Source of the DNA: Rikenellaceae bacterium
GTDB taxonomy: Bacteria > Bacteroidota > Bacteroidia > Bacteroidales > UBA932
Direction of reading: 5' to 3'
DNA: 21,406 nucleotides
NCBI GenBank assembly: GCA_900769885.1
Contig: CAAGIG010000003.1
Coordinates: 1 to 21,406 of the forward strand
In this document: positions 1 to 8,502 of the stretch, one piece after another
How the letters are laid out: every line of letters begins with the position of its first letter
How positions within the stretch are numbered: the stretch's first letter is position 1
Made by a program: the position numbers and the translations under genes
The notes under the pieces: generated by a model
The model's database searches: none
What the model saw: only the letters and a program-made list of their open reading frames with translations
What the model was told of the DNA's origin: nothing

Positions 1-47
1 ATAATTGCCATTGAGGTGTAAGCTAAAATAAAAGCTGTTGTTTCCAT
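1..47 (-). CDS. atpK: V/A-type ATP synthase subunit K (proteolipid), N-terminus only
   Basis: Only the first 15 codons are inside the window. They begin at an ATG read on the minus strand and give METTAFILAYTSMAI, a hydrophobic start that fits the first helix of a c-ring proteolipid. The gene starts 29 bases after the stop of subunit I and is read in the same direction. That is the position subunit K occupies in Bacteroidota, Chlamydia and spirochaete V/A-ATPase operons. In the family, subunit K forms the membrane ring that carries H+ or Na+ through a conserved acidic residue. That residue lies outside the window, so ion specificity cannot be read here. The call rests mainly on position. Confidence 0.7.
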   Translation of the reverse strand, partial: METTAFILAYTSMAI

Positions 48-76
48 AAATTTTTAATTATTAGTTTGTTATTGTT

Positions 77-1870
77 TTATATACGTTTTCTAAGTGGATT
101 GAATTCACGACCGCCGCCGATGAATCCTGCATTTTTATAAAATTCTACAAATGTAAGACGGACAGGGTGTACAAATGCTCCAAGGCAAGAGAGTCCCATT
201 ACAGCCAGGTGACCGAAAATCAAGAATACAACTGTAAGTACCCATCCCACATAAGGAATAGTTGAAAAGTTCATACCGATGGAATTGATCACAAATGCCA
301 AAATACCTCCGGTGGTTCCAAGTCCGAACAAGCGGATATATGAAAGCATATCTCCGAAAATACTGGTAATGTCATACAATGATACAATACCTTTTAATGG
401 TCTGAGTAGGAAATTCTTGGAAGGACTGCTGCAGAACAATACCAATACCAGACCTCCGATTGACAAAATCTTATCTGCAATCACAGGGAGGAATTTGGTA
501 TCCATCTGACCTCCTGCATAAGCAAAAGCGGCCCAAACGATTAACATACTCCAACCAACTTCGGTAAGACCTTCATCCCATCTCTTTCTTGAGAATGCAA
601 AAATTGCTCTAAGCATTCTTGCAAAGACAATCTGGAACAAACCGAAAATGATTGAGAACCAGAACATCTTGATATCAGAGAAGAACAAACCTTTGATATT
701 TTCAGGCATTGAAGGGAAAATATCGGGTAGTTTCAAACCGAAAAATGTTCCCGATAGGAGAGGCATCAGAACAGATCCGAAGCCCAACCACGCGATCAAT
801 TTTCCATAACCGCTGAATTTTGGAACTGCAAAGGCAACTATGATTCCCAGAATAACCATAATCAAACCATATCCCATATCCCCAAGACATAAGCCGAAGA
901 ACAGCATATAGAATGGCGCAAAATATGGAGTAAGATCCAATTCGTCATAAGTTGGCATCATATAAAGTCCTCCGATAGGGTGGAACAATTTATTGAACCA
1001 GTTACTCTTTAGTTTGATAGGAGGATTATCCTCACCTTTGGCAGCTTCACGAAGATAAAGGACATTACTTTTATCGAAATACTCTTTAAGTCTGTCGTCA
1101 TCTTCAGTTTTTGCAAAACCTTCAAGAACAGAGATTGAACCTTCACCCTCTTTCTTCGATGCACTCTCTGCAAAATACAAATCAAGATTTGAGAAAAGTT
1201 TCTTCGAATCTTCAGCAAGAGTCTCTGACTTTTGGGCAATTCCCATCAGAATCTGTTGCAATTGCTCCATCTCAGCAGAGAGTCTTGCAATATCATCATT
1301 TATCAATGCAACACTTCTTTCAGGGAATTTTGTCTCAATTGCCCTGAATTTGAATTGCTCCGATTTTTCAGACAGAATAATGAAATAAACTTTGTCATTT
1401 ACTCTGTTGATGATTTGCAAAGGATATTCATTAGCCCAATCCTCTGAGAATTTGTTCTCTGCCAATGCATAGAAATGGGGAATATATCCCAAAGCATCAA
1501 TGCGGGCAAGATCCTCAGCAGAAAACTCTCCCCAGGGTTGAGCCTCTTTTGCATCTCTCTGTAACTGTGATAATTGTTGTTTGATTTCAGAAATGCGTTG
1601 GAAACCATTTTCTGCACAAACCACCAAATCTTCACCGGTCAGATTTACATCAGCGGGCTTGATGGATTCGTTCTCTTTTTTGAAAGTCTCAAGTTTAGAT
1701 ATGATTTGATTATATCTCTTGTAGAGATTCATCATATCTTTTGACACAGAGTCAGTTTCGACTGTAGAACGGGTGATGTCTACAATTCCAACCTCCTGTA
1801 ACTGTGCCAAGAAGTCATTCAATTCACTACTTAGGAGAATGAATGTATATTTGGACATTTTCGTAATCAT
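77..1870 (-). CDS. atpI: V/A-type ATP synthase subunit I (membrane stator, a-subunit homologue)
   Basis: A 597-residue protein of the V-type ATPase 116-kDa/NtpI family. It forms the stator half-channels that pass ions to the K ring. Residues 1 to about 300 are soluble, with coiled-coil stretches near 45-110 and 190-225. The rest holds several membrane helices, starting with PYFAPFYMLFFGLCLGDMGY near residue 315. The motif SYIRLFGLG at 510-518 contains the conserved helix arginine (R513) expected to face the proteolipid carboxylate. The C-terminus has HPVRLTFVEFYKNAGF and GGG, which are typical of bacterial members. The start ATG overlaps the stop of subunit D as ATGA, which suggests translational coupling. 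A second ATG four codons downstream (MSKYTF) is possible but less likely. The protein is slightly shorter than many homologues (about 600-650 residues) with no sign of damage. Confidence 0.95.
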   Translation of the reverse strand: MITKMSKYTFILLSSELNDFLAQLQEVGIVDITRSTVETDSVSKDMMNLYKRYNQIISKLETFKKENESIKPADVNLTGEDLVVCAENGFQRISEIKQQLSQLQRDAKEAQPWGEFSAEDLARIDALGYIPHFYALAENKFSEDWANEYPLQIINRVNDKVYFIILSEKSEQFKFRAIETKFPERSVALINDDIARLSAEMEQLQQILMGIAQKSETLAEDSKKLFSNLDLYFAESASKKEGEGSISVLEGFAKTEDDDRLKEYFDKSNVLYLREAAKGEDNPPIKLKSNWFNKLFHPIGGLYMMPTYDELDLTPYFAPFYMLFFGLCLGDMGYGLIMVILGIIVAFAVPKFSGYGKLIAWLGFGSVLMPLLSGTFFGLKLPDIFPSMPENIKGLFFSDIKMFWFSIIFGLFQIVFARMLRAIFAFSRKRWDEGLTEVGWSMLIVWAAFAYAGGQMDTKFLPVIADKILSIGGLVLVLFCSSPSKNFLLRPLKGIVSLYDITSIFGDMLSYIRLFGLGTTGGILAFVINSIGMNFSTIPYVGWVLTVVFLIFGHLAVMGLSCLGAFVHPVRLTFVEFYKNAGFIGGGREFNPLRKRI

Positions 1871-2472
1871 AGCGCTTCCTCCTCTTCTAAATCGTGCCTT
1901 GTTTTAACAATCTTTTGGGATGCTTTAGAAAGATTTTCTTCATCTTCCATAAAACGTTTGATTTTCAGAATCGCTTCCTGATAACCTGGGATTTGAACCT
2001 TTTCATAAAGGTTTACCTTTTGAGTGGTTTTCTTTCTCGAGTAGTCGAGAATTTTACTCTTTTCGGTACAAATCTCAGATTCAATACCCAACAGTGCCAA
2101 ATCTTTAAGGATTTTGACACCTTCACTGTACCATAGAGGTTTTCTGAAGTAGTCGAATTCTTTCACTTCGTACTTAACCTCTTTAAGTTCAGGAATCTTG
2201 ACACCTGCCAATTTAACAGTCTCAAGTTCTACATCTTGTATTGAAATCAATCCTGGTTCAAACTCATTCCAAAGTCCGGCAAGATATTCAAATTCTTTAA
2301 GAGAGGCGGCAAGTTGCTCCAAAAGAGCATCGGAACGCTGTTTCGCCTTTTTCACTTCCAAACGAAGAGCAGACTCTTTGTTCTTTAGTGTAGGCAAAGC
2401 GCGTGTACGAACTTTCAACTGCTTGTTGAGTTCGTTCAGCGATGTCTTGTTATATTGAAATTTTATAGCCAT
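1867..2472 (-). CDS. atpD: V/A-type ATP synthase subunit D (central rotor stalk)
   Basis: A 201-residue protein rich in Lys, Glu and Leu, with long helical N- and C-terminal segments that would pair as the antiparallel coiled coil of the rotor shaft. The N-terminus (FQYNKTSLNELNKQLKVRTR, then a run around LPTLKNKESALRLEVKKAKQ) matches the V-ATPase D pattern of a helix that starts the shaft and contacts the A3B3 head. The family role is to transmit torque between ATP hydrolysis or synthesis and the proteolipid ring. The gene starts 11 bases after subunit B and ends in a 4-base overlap with subunit I. No separate subunit F gene, the usual partner of D in the rotor, is visible in the operon. Confidence 0.92.
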   Translation of the reverse strand: MAIKFQYNKTSLNELNKQLKVRTRALPTLKNKESALRLEVKKAKQRSDALLEQLAASLKEFEYLAGLWNEFEPGLISIQDVELETVKLAGVKIPELKEVKYEVKEFDYFRKPLWYSEGVKILKDLALLGIESEICTEKSKILDYSRKKTTQKVNLYEKVQIPGYQEAILKIKRFMEDEENLSKASQKIVKTRHDLEEEEAL

Positions 2473-2483
2473 CTCTTAAAAAA

Positions 2484-3812
2484 TTAAGCTTCTTTTTCTT
2501 TCCAGTATTTTTGGATAAGTCCCTCTTTAATACCTGTTTCTGCTTTGGTGTAGTATTTTCCGAACAATTCCCAGGCAGTATCAAGCATCTCTGTAATAGA
2601 GATATTTACGTCAATTGCCAATAGGCGTGATGAGTATTCTTTTGCAAAATCAAGACAACGGTTGTCGTAGTCACTCAAGTCAAAACCATTTTCAAGTTTT
2701 GTTTTAGCATTTGCTGCATCGGCGTAAAGACGAACAGCGGTGTTCATAACTTGAGAGTGGTCTTCACGGGTTTGCTTACCGATAACCAATTGTTTCAGAC
2801 GTGATAGTGAACGGAATGGGTCGATAATCACTTTTCCTGTATCGGTATCGTGTCTTAGATATAGCTGACCTTCAGTGATATAACCTGTGTTGTCAGGAAT
2901 AGCGTGGGTAATGTCACCGTCATTGATTGTAGTTACAGCGATGATGGTGATAGAACCGCCTGAAGGAAGTTGTACCGCTTTTTCATAAATTTTAGCCAAG
3001 TCTGAGTAAAGTGAACCGGGCATAGAGTCCTTAGAAGGAATTTGGTCCATACGGTTACTTACGATAGACAAAGCATCGGCGTAAAGAGTCATATCGGTAA
3101 GAAGCACCAATACTTTCTCATTTTTATCCACTGCAAAATATTCAGCAGCTGTAAGAGCCATATCAGGGATAAGCAGACGCTCAACAGGAGGTTGTTCAGT
3201 GGTATTAACAAAACTGATGATCTTGTCCAATGCACCTGCATTTTCAAATTCATTTTTGAAATACAAGTAGTCGTCATTTGAAAGACCCATACCACCAAGG
3301 ATAATCTTATCCACATCAGCTCTTAGAGCAACCATTGCCATAACCTGGTTGTAAGGCTGGTCACTACCTGCGAAGAAAGGAATCTTTTGACCTGACACCA
3401 ATGTATTGTTAAGGTCGATACCTGCAATACCGGTAGGGATAAGTTGAGAAGGTTGTTTTCTTCTGTAAGGGTTTACAGAAGGACCACCGATTTGTCTTCT
3501 TTCACCTTCTACAGCGGGACCTCCGTCAATAGGATTTCCGTATGCGTCAAAGAAACGTCCTGCAAGATCGTCACTTACATTCAATGCAGGTGGTTCTCCG
3601 AAGAAAATAATTTCAGCGTTGGTAGGAATACCTTCTGTACCTTCAAAAACCTGAAGGGTAACAAGGTCTCCTTTCATTTTTACCACCTGAGCCAAACGGC
3701 CGTCTACAGTGGCAAGTTCATCATTTGATACACCCTGTGCTCTGACTGAAACTGTAGCCTTTGTAATTGCCTCGAGCTGAGTGTAAATTCTTTGAAATGC
3801 TTTAGTTGTCAT
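2484..3812 (-). CDS. atpB: V/A-type ATP synthase subunit B (non-catalytic nucleotide-binding subunit)
   Basis: A 442-residue protein. It alternates with subunit A in the A3B3 head and helps form the nucleotide sites, but should not hydrolyse ATP. In place of a Walker A motif it has SGQKIPFFAGSDQPYNQVMA near residues 139-158, the expected degenerate form of the B family. Other signatures are the ADALSIVSNRMDQIPS stretch and DPFRSLSRLKQLVIGK, matching the conserved arginine-bearing region of B subunits. The start lies inside the end of the A gene, an 11-base overlap, so translation is probably coupled to A. Length and domain order are normal for the family. Confidence 0.96.
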   Translation of the reverse strand: MTTKAFQRIYTQLEAITKATVSVRAQGVSNDELATVDGRLAQVVKMKGDLVTLQVFEGTEGIPTNAEIIFFGEPPALNVSDDLAGRFFDAYGNPIDGGPAVEGERRQIGGPSVNPYRRKQPSQLIPTGIAGIDLNNTLVSGQKIPFFAGSDQPYNQVMAMVALRADVDKIILGGMGLSNDDYLYFKNEFENAGALDKIISFVNTTEQPPVERLLIPDMALTAAEYFAVDKNEKVLVLLTDMTLYADALSIVSNRMDQIPSKDSMPGSLYSDLAKIYEKAVQLPSGGSITIIAVTTINDGDITHAIPDNTGYITEGQLYLRHDTDTGKVIIDPFRSLSRLKQLVIGKQTREDHSQVMNTAVRLYADAANAKTKLENGFDLSDYDNRCLDFAKEYSSRLLAIDVNISITEMLDTAWELFGKYYTKAETGIKEGLIQKYWKEKEA

Positions 3813-5565
3813 AGCCGGTGTATTTATCTATTTGTTCAATGTATTTGTAGAAGTTTTCACTCTTGTATTCAGAATAGTTCATCTGTCTGAAGATGTTGAT
3901 AACCTCTTTGTAGAATTTTGTACAATCTTCGAATGACTCAAAATCACGTTCGCGGTTACAAACTTCCAATACCTTAGAAAGCATAAATTCCTGTCTTTCA
4001 AATGGGGTAGTGGCATCAATCTTATCAAATGCATCCTGTTGAAGGATAATGAAGTCAATAAGTTCTGATTTCCAATAACTTTCGTGGTAATTGATTGGAA
4101 CACCGTCGTCACCAAGAATGTTGATTTGTTCGTAAGCTTCTTTACCTCTTAGAACCAAGTTCTTAGCTTCCAATACTTTATTTACCCAGTCGTTTGATAC
4201 TTTCTCTTTCAAGTATGCAATGATTTCAGGGTATTCAAGATATTTAGAGTAAGAATCGATAGGGTCAACAGCAGGGTAGCGTTTCTTGTCTGCTCTGTTT
4301 TGTGACAAAGCGTAGAAACATCTTGCAGCTTTTTTGGTCGATTCAGTTACAGGCTCTTTAAGGTTACCACCTGCAGGAGATACAGTTCCGATGAAAGTTA
4401 CAGCACCACTCTGTCCGTTGTTCAGTGTAACAACACCTGCACGAGCGTAGAAGTTAGAGATAGTAGAAGAAAGGTCCACAGGGAATGCGTCAGCACCTGG
4501 AAGTTCTTCCATACGGTTACTCATCTCTCTAAGTGCCTGAGCCCAACGGGATGTTGAGTCTGCAAGAAGAAGAACTCTAAGTCCCATTGATCTGTAGTAT
4601 TCGCAAATGGTCATTGCGGTGTAAACTGATGCTTCACGGGCTGCAACGGGCATATTCGAAGTATTACAGATAATTGTAGTTCTTTCCATTAGAGAACGGC
4701 CTGTATGAGGGTCGATAAGTTCAGGGAACTCTGTGAAAATTTCCACCACCTCATTAGCACGTTCACCGCAGGCAGCCATAACGATAACGTCAGCTTCACC
4801 TTGTTTTGCGATAGCGTGCTGAAGCACAGTTTTACCACAACCGAAAGGTCCTGGGATAAATCCTGTACCACCTTCAGCGATAGGGTTGAAGGTATCGATA
4901 CATCTGACACCTGTCTCCATTACGCGATATGGACGTGGTTTCTCTTTGTATGCTGTAATTGCCACTTTAACAGGCCATCTTTGGATCATTGTTACATTAA
5001 CCTCTTCGCCTGAAGCATTTACCAATGTAGCGATGGTATCGGTAACTTTGTATGAGCCTTTGGCAGCAATACTTTTAATTTTATATTCCCCTTTGAATGA
5101 GAAAGGAACCATAATTTTGTGTGACAACCAGCTCTCTTTCACCTCTCCAAGCCAGTCCGCAGCACTTACAATATCATTAACTTTTGCAATAGGGGTGAAT
5201 TCCCATTGTTTTTCAGCATCAATAGCAGCAGTGTATTCACCTCTTTTTAGGAATACCCCTTCCATTGTTGCAAGGTTGTTTTGAAGTCCATCAAAGTTAC
5301 TTGACAAAAGACCAGGGCCAAGAGTAACCTCGAGCATGTGTCCTTCAAATTCTACCTTGTCACCTTTCTTAAGGCCACGAGTACTTTCGTAAACCTGAAC
5401 AGAGGCGAATTTGCCATTCACTTTGATAACCTCTGCCATAAGTTTTGTCTCGCCAAGGTAGATGTAGCATATCTCGTTTTGGGAAACAGGTCCATTAACC
5501 TCTACTGTTACAAGGTTGGAAATGATTCCCGTAACTATACCTGTGGTTTTTGTATTAAGGTCCAT
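3802..5565 (-). CDS. atpA: V/A-type ATP synthase subunit A (catalytic)
   Basis: A 587-residue catalytic subunit. An N-terminal beta-barrel covers about residues 5-75 and is followed by the A-type non-homologous insert. The Walker A loop GPFGCGKT is at 239-246. After it come the GERANEV motif with the catalytic glutamate, LLLADSTSRWAQALRE (the Walker B/SRWAEALRE equivalent) and a helical C-terminal domain. The P-loop GCGKT form and the length are typical of V/A rather than F-type ATPases. The gene lies 13 bases downstream of the DUF2764 gene and overlaps subunit B by 11 bases. In Bacteroidota and relatives such enzymes may run as ATP-driven pumps or synthases, and the direction and ion used cannot be read from this subunit. 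Confidence 0.97.
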   Translation of the reverse strand: MDLNTKTTGIVTGIISNLVTVEVNGPVSQNEICYIYLGETKLMAEVIKVNGKFASVQVYESTRGLKKGDKVEFEGHMLEVTLGPGLLSSNFDGLQNNLATMEGVFLKRGEYTAAIDAEKQWEFTPIAKVNDIVSAADWLGEVKESWLSHKIMVPFSFKGEYKIKSIAAKGSYKVTDTIATLVNASGEEVNVTMIQRWPVKVAITAYKEKPRPYRVMETGVRCIDTFNPIAEGGTGFIPGPFGCGKTVLQHAIAKQGEADVIVMAACGERANEVVEIFTEFPELIDPHTGRSLMERTTIICNTSNMPVAAREASVYTAMTICEYYRSMGLRVLLLADSTSRWAQALREMSNRMEELPGADAFPVDLSSTISNFYARAGVVTLNNGQSGAVTFIGTVSPAGGNLKEPVTESTKKAARCFYALSQNRADKKRYPAVDPIDSYSKYLEYPEIIAYLKEKVSNDWVNKVLEAKNLVLRGKEAYEQINILGDDGVPINYHESYWKSELIDFIILQQDAFDKIDATTPFERQEFMLSKVLEVCNRERDFESFEDCTKFYKEVINIFRQMNYSEYKSENFYKYIEQIDKYTGYDN

Positions 5566-5578
5566 ATTTTTTTATTAT

Positions 5579-6175
5579 TTATTTACTGTTAAAATTTATC
5601 CCCTTGAATGTGCCTCTGACTTCATTGACAAGTTCTTCAAACAGTTTTGCGCCGGATTCTTTGTCTAAGTCGAGCCATCTTTTCACAATCTTTGCTTTGG
5701 CCAAAAATGCAAGAATGACATCCATATCAAAATAATGATACATTGTCAAATCTGAAATTTTATTCCATTTGAATTTGTCCAATTGCAACTCTCTTTCAAA
5801 GATGTTGGGAGTCTCAAAAATCTGCAATAATTGTGGATACTCCTCGTATGATGTGTCTACATCTCCGATAGTATATTTGCTTTCATCAAAAGATTCCTTT
5901 GCAGCCAAAAAACGAACCTGTGCATTTCTGATATTTCTGTCAAGTGAGAAATACTCATTCAAAAATCTCGATTTTAATCTCTTGACATTATGATAGAAAT
6001 GGGGATTGAGGTTCTCAGGTTTTGAACCGAATTCAAACCATTTGACCAGTTGTCTGTCTTTTGAAGAAAGATTAGATATTATCCTTTCAGAAACATCAGC
6101 ATAAGAAATCTGCTGATTTCCTAAATCGGGGATCAGTTCTGGAAGTCCGGCAATTATGTAGTGATAATTGTCCAT
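5579..6175 (-). CDS. DUF2764 family protein of the V/A-ATPase operon
   Basis: A 198-residue, mostly helical soluble protein beginning MDNYHYIIAGLPELIPD, a start I recognise from DUF2764 proteins. It has no signal peptide or membrane helix. It lies between subunits E (2-base gap) and A (13-base gap), the same slot as the homologous gene in Chlamydia and Borrelia V-ATPase operons. Those operons, like this one, show no recognisable subunits C and F. Aromatic residues are frequent (for example LTMYHYFDMD, YEEYPQLLQIF). Operon position strongly suggests a structural subunit. A role like subunit C/d, linking rotor to membrane ring, is my inference and is not shown by any motif. Confidence 0.85.
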   Translation of the reverse strand: MDNYHYIIAGLPELIPDLGNQQISYADVSERIISNLSSKDRQLVKWFEFGSKPENLNPHFYHNVKRLKSRFLNEYFSLDRNIRNAQVRFLAAKESFDESKYTIGDVDTSYEEYPQLLQIFETPNIFERELQLDKFKWNKISDLTMYHYFDMDVILAFLAKAKIVKRWLDLDKESGAKLFEELVNEVRGTFKGINFNSK

Positions 6176-6177
6176 TG

Positions 6178-6804
6178 TTATCCAAATAGAAGTTTTTTGG
6201 TAGCGGGTCTTAAATATTCAGCAATCAAGCGTTCAAAATCGCCTTCTGAGAAACTGATAAGGTAGCCTCCGTTCTTAGGGCCGATTTTAAAACCACCTGC
6301 AATTTGTTTTGAGAAAGAAACTTCGATACCTTTTTCAAGAGCAGCGCCTGTCTCTTTTTGAAGGAATGCACCTTGCAGTTCATTTTGCATAGCAACAGGA
6401 AGGATAACATTCAAATCAGAAGATTCTGCGTTAGAAGCATTAAATGCCTGTGCAATTGTAAGAATAACAGATTTTAGGAATTCTGCATCTGTCATACTTG
6501 CTTTTACAGGGTTAGAAAGCGCTTTAGAGATAATAAGGTTTTCTACTTGTTGCTTAACAGCAGCGATTGTTTGGTTTGAGGCCATTCTCAAATCATTTTC
6601 AACTCTTGATTTGGTCTGTTCTGCCTCTTTCTTGGCTGAAGCGATGATATTGGCAGCTTCATTCTTTGCATCAGCAATGATTTTTTCTGCCTCTTTCTTA
6701 GCATTTGCTCTCAAAAGTTCAGCCTCTTGTTTTCCTTTCGACAAACCTTCGTTGTAAAGTTTGTCGGTCAGTTCTTGCAATTTGTTTTGCATATATTTAG
6801 ACAT
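6178..6804 (-). CDS. atpE: V/A-type ATP synthase subunit E (peripheral stalk)
   Basis: A 208-residue protein and the first gene of the ATPase operon. Residues 1 to about 80 form a long coiled coil with an Ala/Lys/Glu periodicity (AKKEAEKIIADAKNEAANII, then a second copy of the same pattern), as in the EG stalk of V/A-ATPases. The C-terminal part is a compact domain with KIGPKNGGYLISFSEGDFER, matching the globular E domain that binds the top of subunit B. In the family this stalk holds the A3B3 head against rotation. No separate subunit G/H gene, the usual coiled-coil partner of E, is visible next to it, so its partner may be encoded elsewhere or be absent. The start is an ATG with a consensus -7 box 27 bases upstream. 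Confidence 0.92.
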   Translation of the reverse strand: MSKYMQNKLQELTDKLYNEGLSKGKQEAELLRANAKKEAEKIIADAKNEAANIIASAKKEAEQTKSRVENDLRMASNQTIAAVKQQVENLIISKALSNPVKASMTDAEFLKSVILTIAQAFNASNAESSDLNVILPVAMQNELQGAFLQKETGAALEKGIEVSFSKQIAGGFKIGPKNGGYLISFSEGDFERLIAEYLRPATKKLLFG

Positions 6805-6830
6805 TTAAAAATTAGATTTCAATAATTCTT

Positions 6831-6838
6831 CAAATATA
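6831..6838 (-). promoter_or_regulatory. Predicted -7 box for the V/A-ATPase operon
   Basis: Read on the minus strand the sequence is TATATTTG, an exact match to the Bacteroidota -7 consensus TAnnTTTG. It would place the transcription start some 20 bases before the subunit E ATG. No good TTTG -33 element sits at the usual 19-base spacing. The nearest TTG is about 24 bases upstream, inside the preceding terminator hairpin. The box touches the end of that terminator. Confidence 0.6.
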
Positions 6839-6884
6839 ATAAAAAAAGTGCGATAGTTACTACAACTACCGCACTTTTTTTATT
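6838..6884 (-). terminator. Intrinsic terminator of the methylmalonyl-CoA decarboxylase operon
   Basis: The two arms (6838-6858 and 6864-6884) flank a 5-base loop. The core is AGTGCG..TAGTT against AACTA..CGCACT, extended by seven A/T pairs. Read on the minus strand the single non-Watson-Crick position becomes a G-U wobble (on the plus strand it is A-C). The stem is followed by a T run, so it favours minus-strand termination. It begins 14 bases after the stop of the decarboxylase beta subunit. Confidence 0.9.
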
Positions 6885-6897
6885 ATAAATATCGTTA

Positions 6898-8043
6898 TTA
6901 CGACAAGAATCCAAGAAGCACACCGGCTGCAACAGCACTACCGATAACACCTGCTACGTTAGGTCCCATAGCGTGCATTAGCAAGTAGTTTGTTTTGTCG
7001 AATGACAAACCAACGTTGTTTGATACACGTGCTGCGTCAGGAACTGCTGATACACCTGCGTTACCGATAAGAGGGTTAATCTTATTACCGGGTTTTAGGA
7101 ATAGGTTGAAGAATTTCACAAATAGTACACCTGTGAAAGTTGCAACAACGAATGAGAACGCACCGATAATGAAGATAAATACCGACTTGGGTTGTAGGAA
7201 TTTGTCTGCTTGTGTTGAACAACCTACGGTTAGACCGATAAGGATGGTAACGATGTCGATAAGGGGTCCGCGGGCAGTTTCTGCCAAACGACGGGTAACG
7301 CCACTCTCTTTAAGAAGGTTACCGAAGAACAACATACCAAGTAGAGGAATACCTGAAGGTACGATGAACGCTGTCAAAAGGAAACCGATAATAGGGAACA
7401 GTTTCTTTTCTGTAGGAGAAACTGGACGGGGAGGTTTCATTCTGATAAGTCTTTCGTTCTTAGTGGTAAGCAGTTTCATAATAGGAGGTTGGATAACTGG
7501 AACCAATGCCATATATGAATAAGCTGATACCGCAATTGCACCCATCAAGTCTGGAGCAAGTTTAGATGACAAGAAGATAGCAGTAGGACCGTCAGCACCA
7601 CCGATGATACCGATAGCACCTGCTTCTGCAGGAGAGAATCCCAAATGCATTGCCAAAATGTATGCACCAAAGATACCGAATTGTGCAGCTGCTCCGATAA
7701 GGAGAAGTTTAGGGTTCGAAATCAATGATGAAAAGTCAGTCATCGCTCCAATTCCCAAGAAAATTAGAGGAGGGTAGAAGCCCTTTTGAACACCATAATA
7801 AAGGATGTTCAAAACAGAGCCTTCTTCATATACACCGACCGATAGACCGGGGAACAAAGGAATATTACCCATAACGATACCGAATCCGATAGGAATCAAT
7901 AGCATAGGTTCCCAGTCTTTCTTAATAGCCAGGTACACGAACAACAAACCGATTGCAATCATGACGAAGTATGTCCAGTCACCATTTGCAAATCCGGTAA
8001 ATTGCCAGAATGTTTGCAGATTTTCTAAAATAGTGTTAATCAT
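6898..8043 (-). CDS. mmdB: Na+-pumping methylmalonyl-CoA/oxaloacetate decarboxylase, beta subunit
   Basis: A 381-residue, very hydrophobic membrane protein of the OadB/MmdB/GcdB family. In the family it decarboxylates carboxybiotin and couples this to Na+ export. GGADGPTAIFLSS (148-160) contains the aspartate (D151) matching the essential Asp203 of Klebsiella OadB. The C-terminal motif NPLIGNAGVSAVPDAARVSN (from N323) carries the conserved Asn and Ser linked to Na+ binding. I chose the ATG one base after the stop of the biotin-carrier gene. An in-frame TTG three codons upstream would overlap that gene and is less likely. The gene is the last of its operon, followed by a strong terminator. The beta subunit alone does not tell the substrate. 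The methylmalonyl-CoA assignment comes from the neighbouring carboxyltransferase and epimerase. Confidence 0.95.
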   Translation of the reverse strand: MINTILENLQTFWQFTGFANGDWTYFVMIAIGLLFVYLAIKKDWEPMLLIPIGFGIVMGNIPLFPGLSVGVYEEGSVLNILYYGVQKGFYPPLIFLGIGAMTDFSSLISNPKLLLIGAAAQFGIFGAYILAMHLGFSPAEAGAIGIIGGADGPTAIFLSSKLAPDLMGAIAVSAYSYMALVPVIQPPIMKLLTTKNERLIRMKPPRPVSPTEKKLFPIIGFLLTAFIVPSGIPLLGMLFFGNLLKESGVTRRLAETARGPLIDIVTILIGLTVGCSTQADKFLQPKSVFIFIIGAFSFVVATFTGVLFVKFFNLFLKPGNKINPLIGNAGVSAVPDAARVSNNVGLSFDKTNYLLMHAMGPNVAGVIGSAVAAGVLLGFLS

Positions 8044-8044
8044 A

Positions 8045-8491
8045 CTATCCAATAATTGCTAGAGGTGCTCCTTCTAGAACAGAGTCGCCTTTATTAACTT
8101 TAATACTCTTGATTGTTCCTGATTCTGTAGCTTCGATAACGTTTTCCATTTTCATAGCTTCAAGAACCATAATTTTTTGTCCTTTTTGAACTGCATCACC
8201 TTCTTTAACGCTGATTTCAAGGATAACACCAGGAAGAGGTGAAGCTACAGTTACACCACCTGCAGGTGCTGATGATGCAGCAGGAGCGGCAGCAGCAGGT
8301 TTTGCAGCGGGAGCAGCAGCTGGAGTTACTTTCTTAACTACAGGTTTTGCTGCAGATGATTTTGTAAGAGGTTTTTCGAACTCAACAGAATATGTAGAAC
8401 CATTAACCTCTACAGATGCAGTTGAGTCTTGTACATCGTTAATAACCACATTGTAGTCATTACCGTTTATTTTCAATTTATATTCTTTCAT
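8045..8491 (-). CDS. mmdC: Biotin carboxyl carrier subunit of the decarboxylase
   Basis: A 148-residue protein that carries CO2 as carboxybiotin from the carboxyltransferase to the membrane beta subunit. Residues 1-40 form a short beta-rich N-terminal domain. Residues 45-77 are an Ala/Pro/Lys linker (AAAPAAKPAAAAPAASSAPA), a flexible tether common in these carriers. Residues 80-148 form the biotinyl domain. The motif EAMKMEN places the biotinylated lysine at K114, 34 residues from the C-terminus as is usual. The gene lies 11 bases after the OadG-like gene and 1 base before the chosen start of the beta subunit, consistent with a single complex. The repeated Ala codons of the linker make this the most repetitive coding segment in the operon. 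Confidence 0.95.
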   Translation of the reverse strand: MKEYKLKINGNDYNVVINDVQDSTASVEVNGSTYSVEFEKPLTKSSAAKPVVKKVTPAAAPAAKPAAAAPAASSAPAGGVTVASPLPGVILEISVKEGDAVQKGQKIMVLEAMKMENVIEATESGTIKSIKVNKGDSVLEGAPLAIIG

Positions 8492-8502
8492 TTCTTTAAC
8501 TA

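Noticed and set aside
6995..7522. A 175-codon plus-strand open frame
   Set aside because: It is opposite the decarboxylase beta subunit gene and has no recognisable domain. It is a shadow of a well-supported membrane protein gene.
8044..8052. TTG start for the decarboxylase beta subunit, three codons upstream of the chosen ATG
   Set aside because: It would overlap the stop of the biotin-carrier gene, and an ATG directly after that stop is a better start.
8270..8360. Repetitive GCA/GCT-rich stretch, considered as a satellite repeat
   Set aside because: It encodes the Ala/Pro linker of the biotin carrier, which explains the composition.
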